From NCBI GenBank assembly GCA_027625915.1, contig JANTQA010000036.1:5787001-5851000 (forward strand): a stretch of DNA of 64,000 nucleotides, written 5' to 3'. The notes below the pieces were generated by a model that was not told the origin of the DNA, did no database searches, and was given only the letters and a program-made list of their open reading frames with translations. The DNA comes from Anaeramoeba flamelloides. Its lineage: Eukaryota; Metamonada; Anaeramoebidae. Below, in pieces: positions 11,101 to 23,050 of the stretch. The position numbers and the translations under genes were made by a program. How positions within the stretch are numbered: the first letter of the stretch is position 1; each line of letters opens with the position of its first letter.

Positions 11101-13419
11101 TCGTAAAAGATCATTTATTTTTTCCCCTTTCCAAAACTTCTTATTAATGGTTTCTTCTCTCTTTTTTCTTCGAAAAAAGAGACCAATTTTTTTTTTTTTT
11201 TTGGTAAATGAGATTAGTTTTTTTTTCGAAAAGAGAAAAAACCATGTTTGTACATGGTCATTGTAATCAATAACGAAATGGAATTTATTCAATTTCCAAA
11301 CAGCACGCATAATTTGATGAACTTTTTTTTTGGGCTTTGTTGGAACTAATAATTTGGTTCTTTGAACCAAATTATTAGTTCAAAGAGTTTTTAATTGAGA
11401 CATGCCCTCTTTTGGGATTTATGAGATTAACAACGTCGTAAATTTTATTTTCAAACTCTTCTAAAATAACTTTTAATTACATTTCTAGAGTCGAATTTAT
11501 TGGTAAAATACAAATTATTTTGCTTTGTTAGAATTCAAAAAAAGAGGATCAGAAAATTTTCAAACTTTGCCTAATTACTAAAGGATTTCCCTAAATCATT
11601 CAATGTAGTCTACAGTGCAATAATAACCTTTTTAGAGAGGCGATCCCTTTCTTATCTGTAGTTATCAAAATTTATTTACTTAAATTTTCCCAATTAAAAT
11701 GTTTGAGTTTAAAAAAAAATATATAGCATCTATATAACGTTTTTATAACAAAATTTCCTTTTACATGATGATTTTTTTAATATTTTTTATAAAAATATTC
11801 CTTTAACATACTTATAACATGTTAAAAGTTTTATAACACATTTTATAACAAACATTTATGTTATAAAAATTTATAACATTTGAAATGTTTATAACACCTT
11901 TATAACACCTTTACAACATGTTATAAAAAAATTTTTATATTAGGGTTGTTTGATTTCATTTATTAATTAAATTTTCAAATTTTTCCGAATTAATTTACAT
12001 TTTCTCTAAAATCCAATTTTTCTTTAAAACATCTCTATTTTTCCCCTTTCGTCGCTTTTTTTTTTCTTTTCTCTTTTCTTTTCTCTTCTCTTCTCTTCTT
12101 AAAAGATCAAACGATAAAACTATGGAAAATCTTTTCAAAAGAAAAAGAATTAGTCACAGAATTTAATAAAGAGCGAGAAGAAAACGAAGGCATTAACAAT
12201 CCAAAAGATCTGCTCTTTCCACAAACACAAGTTGAAGAAATCTCAAAAGAAGCGTATAACAAAAGAACTTATGGAAATGCACATGCTTATAACATCAATT
12301 CAATTTCTTTAAGTTCTGACGATGAAGTTTTCATTTCTTCGGATGAATTAAGAATTAACCTTTGGCATCTTGAAAGAACAGACAAATCTTTCAGTAACTT
12401 TCTTTTCTTTTTTATTTCTATTCTTTTTGTTGTTTTATTTCCTTCAACGATTTTAATTTTTTAAGACACAAACGATATAATTATATTCATCCAAAAAAAT
12501 ATTTCTCAAAAAAAAAAAAAAAAAAAAAAAAAAAACCCAATAAAAACACACCAAAAAAGATATTGTTGATCTCAAACCCGAAGATTTGGAACAATTGTCT
12601 GAAGTTATTACTTGTTCACAATTCCACCCAAATGAGTCTAACGAATTTATTTATTCTCTTTCAAAGGGTGTCATTCATTTAGGAGACCTCAGGCAATCGG
12701 CTAAATGCTTAAACTCTGTTAAAGTTTTTGAAGATGAAGAAACCTCCTCAAATGATTCCTTTTTTACAGAAATTGTGAGCAACATTTCAGATATCAAATA
12801 TTCTCCCTGTGGAAGATATATCCTTTCAAGAAATTATACAACCTTAAAAGTGTGGGATGTTAAAATGGAATCAAAGCCCTTGGCTACTCTCTGTGTTCAC
12901 GATTTTTCACATTCTAGACTGTGTGAGCTTTATGAAAATGATTTTATTTTTGATAAGTTTGAATGTAATTGGAGTGGTGATGGAAAGTAAATCATTTTTT
13001 TTTTTTTTTTTGGTTCTAACTAACTCATAAAAACAAACATTTTAAATTTTTCATTTTTTGATGTTTTTTTCTCTTTCCTTATAAACAAAAAAATCTTATT
13101 TAAATAACAATCAAGATATGTCATTACTGGTTCGTATGAGAATTATTATTATTTATTTGACTGGAAAAATAATAAAGCGATGTTAATCGATGGCTCAAAA
13201 ACAACAAAAAATTATTCAAAATTCTATGAAACACAAAATCCAAACGAAAATTCAAATAATATTTTTAATAATAATAGTAAATTAACTTATGATACCGATA
13301 ATGTTGATTTTTCCAAAAAAATCTTTAATATTTCGTGGAACCCATATAATCCATTTATTGCTGTTGCAGCAACAAATATCCTATATTTATACACTGGGAA
13401 AGTTGGTTCCAAAAAATAA
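8178..13419 (+). CDS. PP2A regulatory subunit B55 (PR55/Cdc55 family), five exons
   Basis: Exons by eye are 8178-8349, about 8842-9066, 12106-12393, 12560-12986 and 13116-13419, giving 471 residues against about 447 in human PPP2R2A. The WD-repeat propeller is clear throughout: [129 protein letters not shown] and IFNISWNP. By family knowledge it is the substrate-selecting B subunit of the PP2A heterotrimer, acting in mitotic exit and signalling. A charged Glu/Lys insert at about residues 59-84 precedes the FQSHEPEF block. The second exon's acceptor is the least certain point: of the phase-compatible AGs I checked, only TTAG at 8838-8841 avoids a stop, and it lacks a pyrimidine tract. The CDS ends in TAA. 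Confidence 0.92.
10443..10666 (+). other. Long imperfect hairpin inside the B55 intron, precursor-like
   Basis: The inner arms 10505-10541 and 10565-10601 pair over about 33 of 37 positions. AAATATGAGATTGTTC faces GAACAATCTCATATTT, and ATAAGATGATATT faces AATATCATCTTAT. The loop of 23 nt contains a GTTC-TTC-GAAC mini-hairpin. Outside this, CCTTGTTATGTT at 10470-10481 faces AACATAAAAGG, and TATTGTTTTGATTTG faces CAAATGAAACAATA, so the foldback spans about 220 nt. Pairing is best near the loop, the reverse of the usual end-conserved MITE pattern. It could be a small-RNA precursor or an old inverted-repeat element. I see no second copy in the window. Confidence 0.55.
11343..11381. repeat. Perfect 18-bp stem with 3-nt loop
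   Basis: GAACTAATAATTTGGTTC is followed by TTT and then its exact reverse complement. It lies in B55 intron 2. At this length the perfect arms are unlikely to be chance, even in AT-rich DNA. There is no T run typical of a bacterial-type terminator, and none is expected in this genome. Its role is unknown. Confidence 0.7.
11733..11935. repeat. Cluster of TATAACA motifs
   Basis: About seven direct TATAACA motifs and two inverted TGTTATA motifs lie within about 200 bp at irregular spacing of 10 to 60 bases. They often read TTTATAACACCT or TTTTATAACA. The irregular spacing argues against a simple satellite. It could be a decayed minisatellite or a binding-site cluster, and it lies about 170 bases before exon 3 of the B55 gene. 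Confidence 0.5.
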
Positions 13420-15275
13420 TTGTGGGGTTTTTCATTTAGAAATATCAAAATAAAAATATTTTTATTTTATCTGTTTTTAATTAAACTCGATACATACACA
13501 AATAATAATAATACAAAAAAATAGAATTTATTTTGAAAAAGAAGTGTAAAATACACTCTAGATAACATAAATTTCTAAATTTATGTGTAAAATCATAGAT
13601 TTTACTATTTTAATAAAGTCTTCTAAATACTTGGCCAACTATAATAATTTGAAATCTGTTACTTTATTAAGTTTTAAATTAGAATTTTATAGATGGGTTA
13701 TATCTATAAAGTGCTGAGTTTTTAAGAAAACAATTTGGTTTCGATTTTTTCTTTTTATACGATTTCTTATCTTTTTATTTATTATTTTTTATTGCATCGC
13801 ATGCTTTAAACATCTTGTTTTCTCAAAATATCAGTACAAAGCACCTACCCAACAGTCTCAATTCAAAACAATTACCAACTGGATATATTGTATATCAAGG
13901 TTGTTTCATTTCGCTTGAGTTCAATTCAGTTCAATTTGGTTGGTTTCAGATCACATTCTTTGATCCAGTTTGCTTCAGTTCAGTTCAAGTCCAAATCCTT
14001 TAAGATCTAAGAAGAACAAGTTAGTTTGTTGAAAATCTTATCAATTAACAATTTTAGAAATTCTGAGAAGTCCAAGTTTATTAATTCTTATAATGATTTT
14101 TTCTACTTTGTAGACACTCCCCTGAACACTTTAAAAAAAGGTCGGGGGACAAATAACTTAAAAAAGTGAAACTGGAAAATTAAAATGTATCGTAAAATAA
14201 AAATATTAAATTTAAAAAAAGGAAAATAAAGTGAAAATTTTTTTTTCCTTTAATTCTTCAAATATCTGTATGAAAATAATTATTTAATTAAACAAAAAAG
14301 AATAATGCATAAGTAATAAATAACAACAAATACCTTGAAGAACAGAAATCTATTTTTATCTGTTTTCTTTTTATTTCTCTCTCTTTTGTAGACCTAAAGA
14401 AAAGGATTGTATTTTTTTCGTAAGGTTTATTAAGGAACTCGTAAATCTAATTTATTTTTTTCCCCAAAGGTAATAGAGTAATATTGTACTAGAATATAAT
14501 TAAACTTGATACACAAGCTCATTTTTCAACTTTAGAGAAATTGGGTTTTCATTTTTATAAGAATCCATTTTTTACAATTTATTTTTTCTGTAAAGTGATA
14601 AAGATACTTTTTTGTTTGGTCTTTTGGATTTTAAAAACCAAAAAGAAAATTGATAAAACTTTTTTCATTTTTCGAAAATTTCACTTTTAGTAATTTCTGA
14701 TCGTTTCTTTATTTTGGGCACATCTGGGTTTTGATTTTTTTATTTAATATTGTTTTCTTTTATTTGGATGAAAATGATTACTTAAAAAACCATTAATAAT
14801 AGGTTACTTAAATGTGGTTTTATATTAAGTTTGGAAAAATATAATAAATTGAGTTTTTGTTTTCCTATTTTTGATTTTAGATGTGTCCAAATTTTTGGAA
14901 TGGAGGCTTAGTTTTTTTTTTTGGGGGGGGGGATTAATTTTAGAAATTTAGAATAAAACTTATAGCTATTTTATGATTTAAACTTTGATAAAATAGAATC
15001 ATTTTAATATCTCCAATTCCACTAAATCTAAAAATTTGAAATCCTAACAAGTAATGTTTTGGCTTAATCATTATTTTTTGGTATCCTTCTAGCTATTAAA
15101 GCCCTATTCGTGTAACCTTTTGTGGTTTTCTCAATTGTAATGGTGTTGTTCATTTTAAACAAAATCCATTTTTTCCAAATATCACTGATAAAAAAAATAT
15201 TTCTAATTACTTTTTGTTTTCATGATTAAAAAAATCTCAAAAATGATGAAAAAAAAAAAAATGAAAAAATTAAGT

Positions 15276-15370
15276 GTTACAATAGAATGTTGAGATAAGG
15301 ACAAAAGATAAGTCATTCAACATTTGAAACACTATTTTAAGCAATTCAACCCAACATTCTATTGTGGTAA
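15276..15370. mobile_element. Small MITE-like inverted-repeat element
   Basis: GTTACAATAGAATGTTGA at the left and CAACATTCTATTGTGGTAA at the right form inverted arms of about 17 bp around a 58-bp centre. There is no coding capacity and I saw no other copy in the window. It may be a small hairpin element or a chance palindrome; the arm length favours the first. Confidence 0.45.
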
Positions 15371-15893
15371 TTTCTTTGAGACTTTGAAAAAAAAATTTGA
15401 AAAATCTAATGAATCAAGCACTTTAAATAATAAAAATAAATGAGTTACAGCCCAAGTAAAAAATGTTATTTTCTGATCCTTTTCAAAGTTGCAAAAAAGT
15501 GAAAAATTTTCCTTTACCGTGGCTACTCCCTTAATTAAAAAATAGTTCCAAATATTTTTATTTCGGAGTTCAATCGAATTGTTTGTGTTGGGGTATAAAG
15601 CAAAAAAAAATACGAAAAAATATCGAGACCGATTCAGGAGAAAATAGATTTGAAAATGTGGTTTTTACGATAATTTTAGTTATATATTCATTTCGTGAAA
15701 TGAATATCAAATAAAAAAAATGCTGTAGTTAATTTTTGTAAAAATTACTACAGAAGTTTGCAAAAAATGTGTCAAAAAAGGAATCAAAATAGTCTAAAAG
15801 CAGATCTCTTGAAGCTTGTCAACTGTTTGAAAGATATATTTTGAAAACTTTTGTGTCACTCTTTTTGAAAATGACTATTTTCTAATTATAGTA

Positions 15894-16382
15894 GTGAAAA
15901 AAAATACCCGACATGAAATTAATCAAGAACAAGATTTTTAATTGATAATATTAGGGAAATTGTTGTGTAACTGCAATTATTTTTGCAATCAAATCCTTTT
16001 TCTAAATAAACAAATTTGTTATGGACCAAGTAATAAACCTACCCAAAGTTCATTAAAGTAGGTGTGTCTATAGAATACCCATCTAATTGTTTGATAAACT
16101 CATGTAGATCAACTTATTTGGAAAAACAAGATGGTTTTATAGAGGTGTACTAGAGTTTGGAATATGATATAATTTTTATTCTTGTTTTTTGATTGAATGG
16201 TGTTTTTGACAAAGTGTAATTTCATTAATCATCATTCTAATAAGTGGGTGGGTTATAATTTTATAAAGTTTGTTTCTTAAAAAAAGGATTTGATTTTATA
16301 TGAATACTTTACAACAATTTACCTGATATTAACAATTAAAAATCTTGTAAGGTATTTTTTTCATGTCAACTATTTTTTTCAC
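15894..16382 (+). mobile_element. Family A MITE-like DNA element
   Basis: This copy is nearly identical to 20601-21091 over long stretches. A run from TTTTCTAAATAAACAAATTT through the AACCTACCCAAAGTTCATT, AGGTGTGTCTATAGAATACC and ACAAGATGGTTTTATAGAGG blocks is almost unchanged. Terminal inverted repeats are GTGAAAAAAAATACCCGACA on the left and TTTTTTTCATGTC...TTTTTTTCAC on the right. It is about 490 bp and non-coding. The similarity implies recent activity of an unseen autonomous relative. Confidence 0.75.
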
Positions 16383-16990
16383 CACTTTATTAAAAATTTT
16401 TCTTTCCTCATTTCTATGATTTGCCTGATTTCTGTGGTTCTTGTGATTCAAAAATAAAAAAGAGGATTTGAAAAACTCTTTGTTTTTTTCATTTGTAGGA
16501 AAAAGCCCTTTTGTTCACTTCGAGATATTCTAAAACAAGAACAATTGGATCTGGGTTTTTTTAATTTGGTTGTTGAAAAAGAGTGGAAAGTATTGATAAT
16601 TTAAATAGCAAATCAGTTGTATTTGATGGTTGGTGTTGTGTAAATTTAAAAGGAGAAAGAAAATTTTTAATTACCTTTGTTTGGTCATCTTCAAGCAACA
16701 AATAACATATATATAAAAAAAAAAAAAAAACAAAGAAACAAAAAAAAAAAAATAAAAGCAAAACAACAAAGAAACAAAAAAAAACATAAAAAAAAAAATT
16801 AATATGGAGTGTATTGTTTGTTTTTGAATTTTTCTGCGAAACTTCTAAAAAAATTTAAAAAATCTTTTTTATTTGAACGAACAAAAAAGAAAAATTGTTT
16901 GTTGTAAATTAACAATCAAAAACATGATCGAATTTGTAAATAAAACCATCTTTATTTTTTCCAAATAATCAAACGAGATTAAAAAAGCAT

Positions 16991-17709
16991 TTATTTTTTT
17001 TCTTTCATTAATCTTTTAATTTCTGCACCAAGAATTGCTTTTCTCTATAGAACGAAAAAAAAAAAAAAGAAAAAAGAAAAAGCAAAGAAAAAAAAAAAAA
17101 AAAAAAAGTTTTAAACCTCAAGCATAAAAACAAACAACAAGTAACCAAAAGACAAAAAAAAGAACAATTACCTTTGATTTTGCGAATCCAAGCTTGAAAC
17201 GATCAAAGTCAGTCATTTTGGCTCTCATGTCTTTTAATTTCAATTTTTTAGCAAGTGATGTTTTGCTCCATTGTTCTTCAATCTTTTCTTCTTTGAATTT
17301 TTTTTCGATTTCACCAAGTTTGGCACCTCTTTTGATATCGATTGTGAAATTGGTTAAAGAAACCCACTTTAATGAAATCACATGCCTTGGGATACCATTA
17401 ACAGTTGATGGTCCATCAATTAAAACCTTGGTTTATTTTTTAAAAAAAGTTTTTGGGGTTGTTAATTGTTTTAGAAAAATTAAAAGTTTTTGTTTGTTAA
17501 TGGTAATGATTTAAAAAAGATCGGATCTTTGTTTTGAGAAATATGGTTGTTTCCTTTGATTAAAAAAAAAAACAAAAAAAATTTTGTAAAGTAAATTTTA
17601 CTCTGTTTTGATCAAGGATATCAACGATGATTGCAATTTTGTCTGCGTATTTACCAAATGTTATTAAAACAATTCTTCCAGCTTCAACAAATCTTCCGAA
17701 AAAAGACAT
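16991..17709 (-). CDS. rpl14: Cytosolic 60S ribosomal protein eL14 (RPL14), three exons
   Basis: Exons on the minus strand are 17602-17709, 17172-17426 and 16991-17044, joining in phase 0 to give 138 residues ending in TAA. The N-terminal exon reads FGRFVEAGRIVLITFGKYA and then VDILDQNR, the SH3-like beta-barrel start of eL14. The second exon continues with VLIDGPSTV and MPRH-type spacing (GIPRHVISL), then KWAxTxWAKK-like WSKTSLAKKLK and the family signature RAKMTDFDRFKL. The last exon gives RKAILGAEIKRLMKEKK. The protein lacks the long Ala/Lys tail of the mammalian form and matches the length of fungal eL14. It is a structural component of the large ribosomal subunit. Donors are GTAAAA and GTAATT; acceptors are CCAAG and CTATAG. 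The ATG lies directly before the FGRF motif. Confidence 0.95.
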
Positions 17710-20021
17710 TTTATAGTAAAATAAGATTTTTAGTAATCGAAAAAAAAATGAAAAGGCTTAATAATGTACACGACAAAAATTATGTTCACTTTTTGAACTT
17801 GACAAACTCTTTTTTTTGAAATTGTTCCAAATTTTGATAGGAATTATAAGATCACTATTCAATAATATTCAAATTACAAGTTTTTACAATTCAAACTTTT
17901 TAAAAAGTACCAATTTAAACATTTTTATAATTTTTATTTTTTCAAAATACAGTCTCTGATTTTTGAAAGTTAACTAATATTTTTCTTTTGATAACTTATT
18001 GATAATTTCAATGTAATTACAAAGGTGTTGTATTTGAAGAAGTTATTTTTTACTCTTTGGTGAGCTATAAAAAAGTTGTATCGAGTATTTTAAATTTGAA
18101 AAAATTAGATAGAATATTATCATTAAACATAATTCTGAAAGTATCGAAAAAGTCTTGAAAGTATTTATTTGGATTTTTCTATTCTTGCTGTGAAAATAAA
18201 AATTATTTCCAAATTGAATGTAAAGTGTAGTATTGTTATTCTTCTAATGGTTTAAACCAACTCTCAGGAAAAAAGAAATTCAAAAAATTAAAGTTAGCCA
18301 AAACTCCAGATTGGATTTTATAAATTTCAGATATACATCTTTTATAAATTATTTTTTCAAAAGTTATGATAATTTTATGTAATTAAGAAAAGATAGCTTT
18401 TAAACAATTTAAGATTCATATACCCCCCTTTTTAAAATTTCAAATTTTTAAAAAAGAACACCTATTTTAAGGGTATATTTTTATTCTTGTAATTATTTAC
18501 AATGAATTAACTAAAGATTGAGCATTAAGTAAGAAAAAAAAAAATAAATATTATAACAATTTGCTGAGAAAAAAACTCGGAATATATATTACAACTCAGA
18601 CATTGAAAAAAAAAAAAAAATGATAAAAAAAATTCCAAAAACAGAATAAAAAATCAGTTTTTCAATTTAATTTAGCGATATATTTTGAAAGAAATATTAA
18701 ATTATATTTTAAAATTGAAAAAAATGATTCTTTTTAGATGAAATTAAAAAAATACAATCAAAATAATCTCTTCACTAAGTCAAATAAAAAATTCAAAAAA
18801 ATATTCCTGAAAATTTTTAATTTTTTTTTCAATTAACATTAATATCTGTAAAAGTTGTAAACCTTTTTCAAAATTGTTAATATGATAATGTTTATTATTA
18901 GTTAAATGTATTTCTAAAATACAAAATTTAGTGATTTTTTTATTTAATATTTTTTAAAAGTTTGCTGTGTTCAAATTTTTGGATTTAGTTGTTATTTATT
19001 CATTTAATGATATTTAGCATTACCAAAAAATGGAAATATCTTTCCCATTTACAGCAACAAGTCAAATAGTGTAAGTTATTTTTTTTGTTAGCCAACTTTC
19101 AAAAATAGGGGTAAACTTTATTATTATTATTTTTTTCTTTTTTCATTTTCCTTCAAAAAATAAAATGATTACACTTTATTTTTATTTATTAATCTATATT
19201 GATTATTATCACTACACACGTTAGTAAAATACATTATTATTCAAAAACAAAAAAAAATAAAAAAATTTTTTTCTTAGAAAAATCTACCCCTATTTTTGAT
19301 ATTTAGCTTAGTGGCGAGGATCTTGCGGCATGGACAAAAATTAAAAAAATATAGAAACAATTGAACAAAACTTTTTCTATTCTTTTTTGGATCATTAAAG
19401 CTAGACGAATTTCGAAATTACCAATCAACGCTTTAAAACTGATTACCTCAAGTAAAATAAACAAATTTATCTAAATTACAACATTGTTTGAAAAAAAATG
19501 TTTCCACCCCTTTTTAAACTTTTAAAAAAAATAACACCCATAATCAAGAATAGATTAGCAATATCTTTATTTTTTTAAAAAAAATATAATTGGTTAAGTA
19601 AGATCACCAGAAAAGTCACATTTCTTCTACAAATTTATCTATTTTATTTTTATGTTTAGAGACTTGTGGCAAAAATTTAACGGTTAAATGAAAAAAAAAA
19701 ACAAAAAGCAATTGTTCGATTAAATAATACACAAAATCAGTAGAGTATTAACAAAGTAATTTATTTTTTATCCAGAAATAACCAAGATAAATATTCCTAA
19801 AAAAATGGTTTCTTTTTTTGTTTGTTTCACTCGGCTTTTAATAAAATAAACCAATTATTTTTTTTAATATTGAATTTTTCAGAGGTTTTTATTAGAAACA
19901 AGAATATCTTTACCTGAGAACCATAAGAAAAGATTTTGGGTTTTCACTACTAACTTTTATTTTTTAGAATTTGATCAGGAAATAATTACAAAATTATACA
20001 CAAGTGATATTAAGAATGATG

Positions 20022-20598
20022 TCAACAAATAGGGTTTGTACAATTTTAGAGATAAATAAAATGTTTCATACATTTATCCAAATTTTGGTAATAGTAAATA
20101 TAATATCTGATTATCTTTATAGAATAATAATAATTTTAATCAAAAAATTGTTTGTTAAGTGACTAATCCCTATTAAATTTTTTTAACAAAAATTTAATAA
20201 AGATTGAGAAAATTTTTTTATCAATTACTGAGATTTGAAAAAGCATGTTAATTTATTTATTTATTTGGAGAAAGGAGCAATTAAAGAAAAACCCTGTTTA
20301 TTTTCAATATTAAACATATTTCTTGATTAGGAACCCTTATTTATAAATTGGTCAAAAAACTGTTAATAGAGACTAGTCCCTTAAATACCAATCTTTCAAT
20401 TTTTTAAAAATGATTTTTTTAAACAATTTATTGGTGTTTGTCAAAGGATTTATGATTAAAATATCTTTGCTCTCAAAAATAAAAAAGGGAGCTTCGTTTA
20501 CTATCACAAAAATTTGGATAAATTTATGGAACTCTTTATTTATCTCGAAAATTGTAAAAAAGAGATTATTATTAACATTCATTTATACACCAGCATAA
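20022..20598. mobile_element. Foldback element, family C, longer and diverged
   Basis: The left arm has ACAATTTTAGAGATAAATAA and ATTTATCCAAATTTTGGTA. The right arm, read inward, has ACAATTTTCGAGATAAATAA and the same ATTTATCCAAATTT stretch. This is the family C arm seen at 5115-5488. The centre is longer than in that copy and may hold an insertion. The next element begins two bases after its right end. Confidence 0.55.
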
Positions 20599-20600
20599 GG

Positions 20601-21091
20601 GTGAAAAAATACCCGACATGAAAATAATCAAGGAAAAGATTTTTAATTGTGAATATTATGAAAATTTTTGTGTAATTTCTTTTAATTTCCAATCAACTCC
20701 TTTTTCTAAATAAACAAATTTGTTATGGGCCAAATAATAAACCTACCCAAAGTTCATTAAAGTAGGTGTGTCTATAGAATACCCATCTAATTGTTTGATA
20801 AACTCATGTAGATCAACTTATTTGGAAAAACAAGATGGTTTTATAGAGGTGTACTAGAGTTTGGAAAATGATATTTTTTTTTTCTTGTTTTTTGATTGAT
20901 CGAATGGTGTTTTGATCAAGTGTAATTTCATTAATAATCATTCTAATAAGTGGGTGGGTTATAATTTTATAAAGTTTGATTCTTAAATCAAAGGATTTGA
21001 GTTTCAATGAATGATTTACACATCATTTTCCCTGATATTTACAATATAAAATCTTTTCCGGAATTTTTTTCATTTCAGATATTTTTTTCAC
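20601..21091 (+). mobile_element. Family A MITE-like DNA element
   Basis: This copy matches 15894-16382 closely, for example in ATGTAGATCAACTTATTTGG and GTGGGTGGGTTATAATTTTA. The left end is GTGAAAAAATACCCGACATG and the right end TTTCAGATATTTTTTTCACT. It abuts a family C foldback element, so one may have inserted beside or into the other. The small reverse frame inside it is not a gene. Confidence 0.75.
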
Positions 21092-22799
21092 TGCAATGAT
21101 CAAAATAATGTGTGCACAACTATTATGATCCGTGTTTCAAAATATTATCCATGCTTTTTTTCATCTTGTACCAATGTAACATCCAAAATACTACCAAATA
21201 GTATACATAAGTTCAAATCAATTTTGAAAGTAAATGTCTGGTTATTTTCAGTGAAATTTAAAATTATTCAGATAAATAGTTGAAAATTTTCAATAATATT
21301 TTGAGTTTGTTTGTTTTTTTTTGTTTTTTTGATTAATAAAAATTTTCAAAAAAATTTACTCCATTTTTTGAGAGATAAATTTTGCAATTTGATCCTTCAT
21401 TTTTCGTTTTTCTTTTTAAATAATAAAACTTTAAGAAACAAATAAGATATTTTTTAGGGTTTATTATCAGTTTCTTTGATGGTTTAATGTATAGGATTTC
21501 TATAACAAAAAAACACGCTTTTTATTTTGAAACTTGCATTAAATTTTTTTGCATTCTTTATTTTGACTACAATATATATTAAAAATTTTTCAATTTAATA
21601 ATTGGTCTTGATCTGTTAAGATCAAGAGTACATTTCGGAAATGTTTTGAGTTATATTCCAGTAATATATTATTTCAACAAACTTGATTTTATTTTAAAAT
21701 TTCCTAAAAATATTGTAACCTGACTGAAAAAATATATTTCAAGTACAGCATTATAATGAAACTATAAAACCAAAATAAAATTATTCATTTATTCATCCAA
21801 GAAAAGAAAAAAAGTAAACCAGAGTCGTATAAATAATTTTTCAATTTTTTGAACCATTTTTTTATTTTATCAGATTTTGTTTACTTTCAAAATCATAAAT
21901 CGTATTTTCAAGAAATTTACCAAAAGCCGTTTTAGAAATTTGTAGGCATTTTGTAATTTTTTATCAAGTTTTGTGTTTTAAAAAAGAAAAGACTTTTAAT
22001 ATACTGGTATTTAAAATTAAAATGTAATAAAATTTTCACTACTTTTGCAGATTTTTTTCTTTTGTATTATCAGGCACAAAAGAAGTAGCTTGTAATTTAA
22101 AAAAGAAGACGAAAATGAAGCAAAAATTTTTCCCATTTAGAATCCAAATACCTGTATTTAAAAACATTTTTAAAGTTTTCTATTTTTAAGAAAGAAACAA
22201 ATCAAACACGAAATGTTGTGTACCTGTAGATTGCGAAAGAAAGAACTATTGTGAAATTAGTTTTCCCTTTCATCAAACACAAAAACTTTTAAAAAAATTT
22301 AAATTCTTTACAAAATCATAAAAAAAACAAGTTTTCACTTTGGGAAAAGACTTTTTCGTAATTTGAAAAAATTATTACTTGATTTGTAGAATGAAGAGAA
22401 AAACATTTCACTTAACTTTAGTTTTCTTGACTTTCCTTTTTTAATATAGGTTTCAAATTACAGCGTCCTTCTTTGAAGACTTTACTATTAATTTCAAAAT
22501 AAAAAGATCACAATTTTTATTTAGCTTTCCTGAAAAATCACCTTTCTAACAATTAGAATATATAAAGTCATCAAAAGTCCTTAATTCTAAAAAGTACATT
22601 AATTCATTAAACTGATTCTCAGAATTAAAAATTTTTCATGTTTTATGACTTTAAAATCTATTTTTTATGGAAAGCAGTTTGAAAATTTTGTTAATTTTAT
22701 TTTGAATCAAAGATTATTTCAAAAAAAGGATGAAAAAACAAGACATAAGAAGATTCCTATTTACTCAACAAACCTGAGTAAAGAAAAGATTGAAAGAAA

Positions 22800-23050
22800 A
22801 TGATACTCTTATTATTTGAATTTTTAAAACAAACCATTTTGAAGAATAGATGTTTCCCAAGGAATTTTTCTAAGATCAGAGGGATACTTTTAAAAATTAA
22901 ATTTTATGGGATTTTTTTGATTACTACATTTATCAAAGACTTGGAAATGAAATATTATGCGTATTTGATCAATATACCAAGTATAACAGTTAAAAATTGC
23001 TCGATAATTTCTATATTTATCTGTAAAATGAGAGTATATTTTTGACTTTT
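22800..23050 (+). repeat. Diverged relative of the family D foldback arm
   Basis: Translation shows the relation better than the DNA does. This stretch reads FLITTFIKDLEMKYY, then YLINIPSIT, and ends ICKMRVYF. The right arm of the element at 39633-40457 reads FLISEFTKELKMVDS, YLTNTPIG and VYKMGIYF. Both end a few bases before a TTGACTTTTxAC stretch. This looks like an old solo arm. Whether the shared frame ever encoded a peptide is open. Confidence 0.5.

Larger units (their letters stand above)
9067..12105 (+). other. B55 intron 2, about 3 kb, structured
   Basis: The donor is GTATTT after codon Asn and the acceptor is AAAAG after a CT-rich tract at 12061-12100. The joined codon gives Asp of the DQTIKLW motif. 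The intron is far longer than the gene's other introns (166, 129 and about 490 bp). Within it are family Z fragments (10050-10290), a long hairpin (10443-10666), a perfect short hairpin (11343-11381) and a TATAACA-motif cluster (11733-11935). The open frames inside it are low complexity and I reject them as genes. Confidence 0.8.
13420..16990. other. Intergenic DNA between B55 and eL14 genes
   Basis: I see no gene here. The two flanking genes converge on this stretch. It holds a degenerate TTCAGTTCAATTCAG tract (about 13905-13995), a T run followed by ten G (14910-14932), a 95-bp inverted-repeat element (15276-15370) and a family A MITE-like element (15894-16382). A-rich runs at 16715-16800 lie just beyond the eL14 stop codon. 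Confidence 0.7.

Noticed and set aside
11047-11370. Reverse frame of 107 codons in the B55 intron
   Set aside because: It is made of Lys/Phe low complexity from A and T runs and overlaps the short perfect hairpin. No family resemblance.
13905-13995. TTCAGTTCAA-type tract considered as a satellite or coding exon
   Set aside because: The units are irregular and short, and the frame across it lacks any family signal. It is best treated as simple-sequence decay.
17118-17381. Stand-alone 87-residue protein
   Set aside because: It is the middle exon of eL14. Its ATG is internal and its end runs past the GTAATT donor.
19305-19340. GC-richer snippet with a D-loop-like look, considered as a tRNA
   Set aside because: No acceptor stem or T-arm can be formed with the flanking sequence. 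I found no convincing tRNA anywhere in the window, although the scan was by eye.
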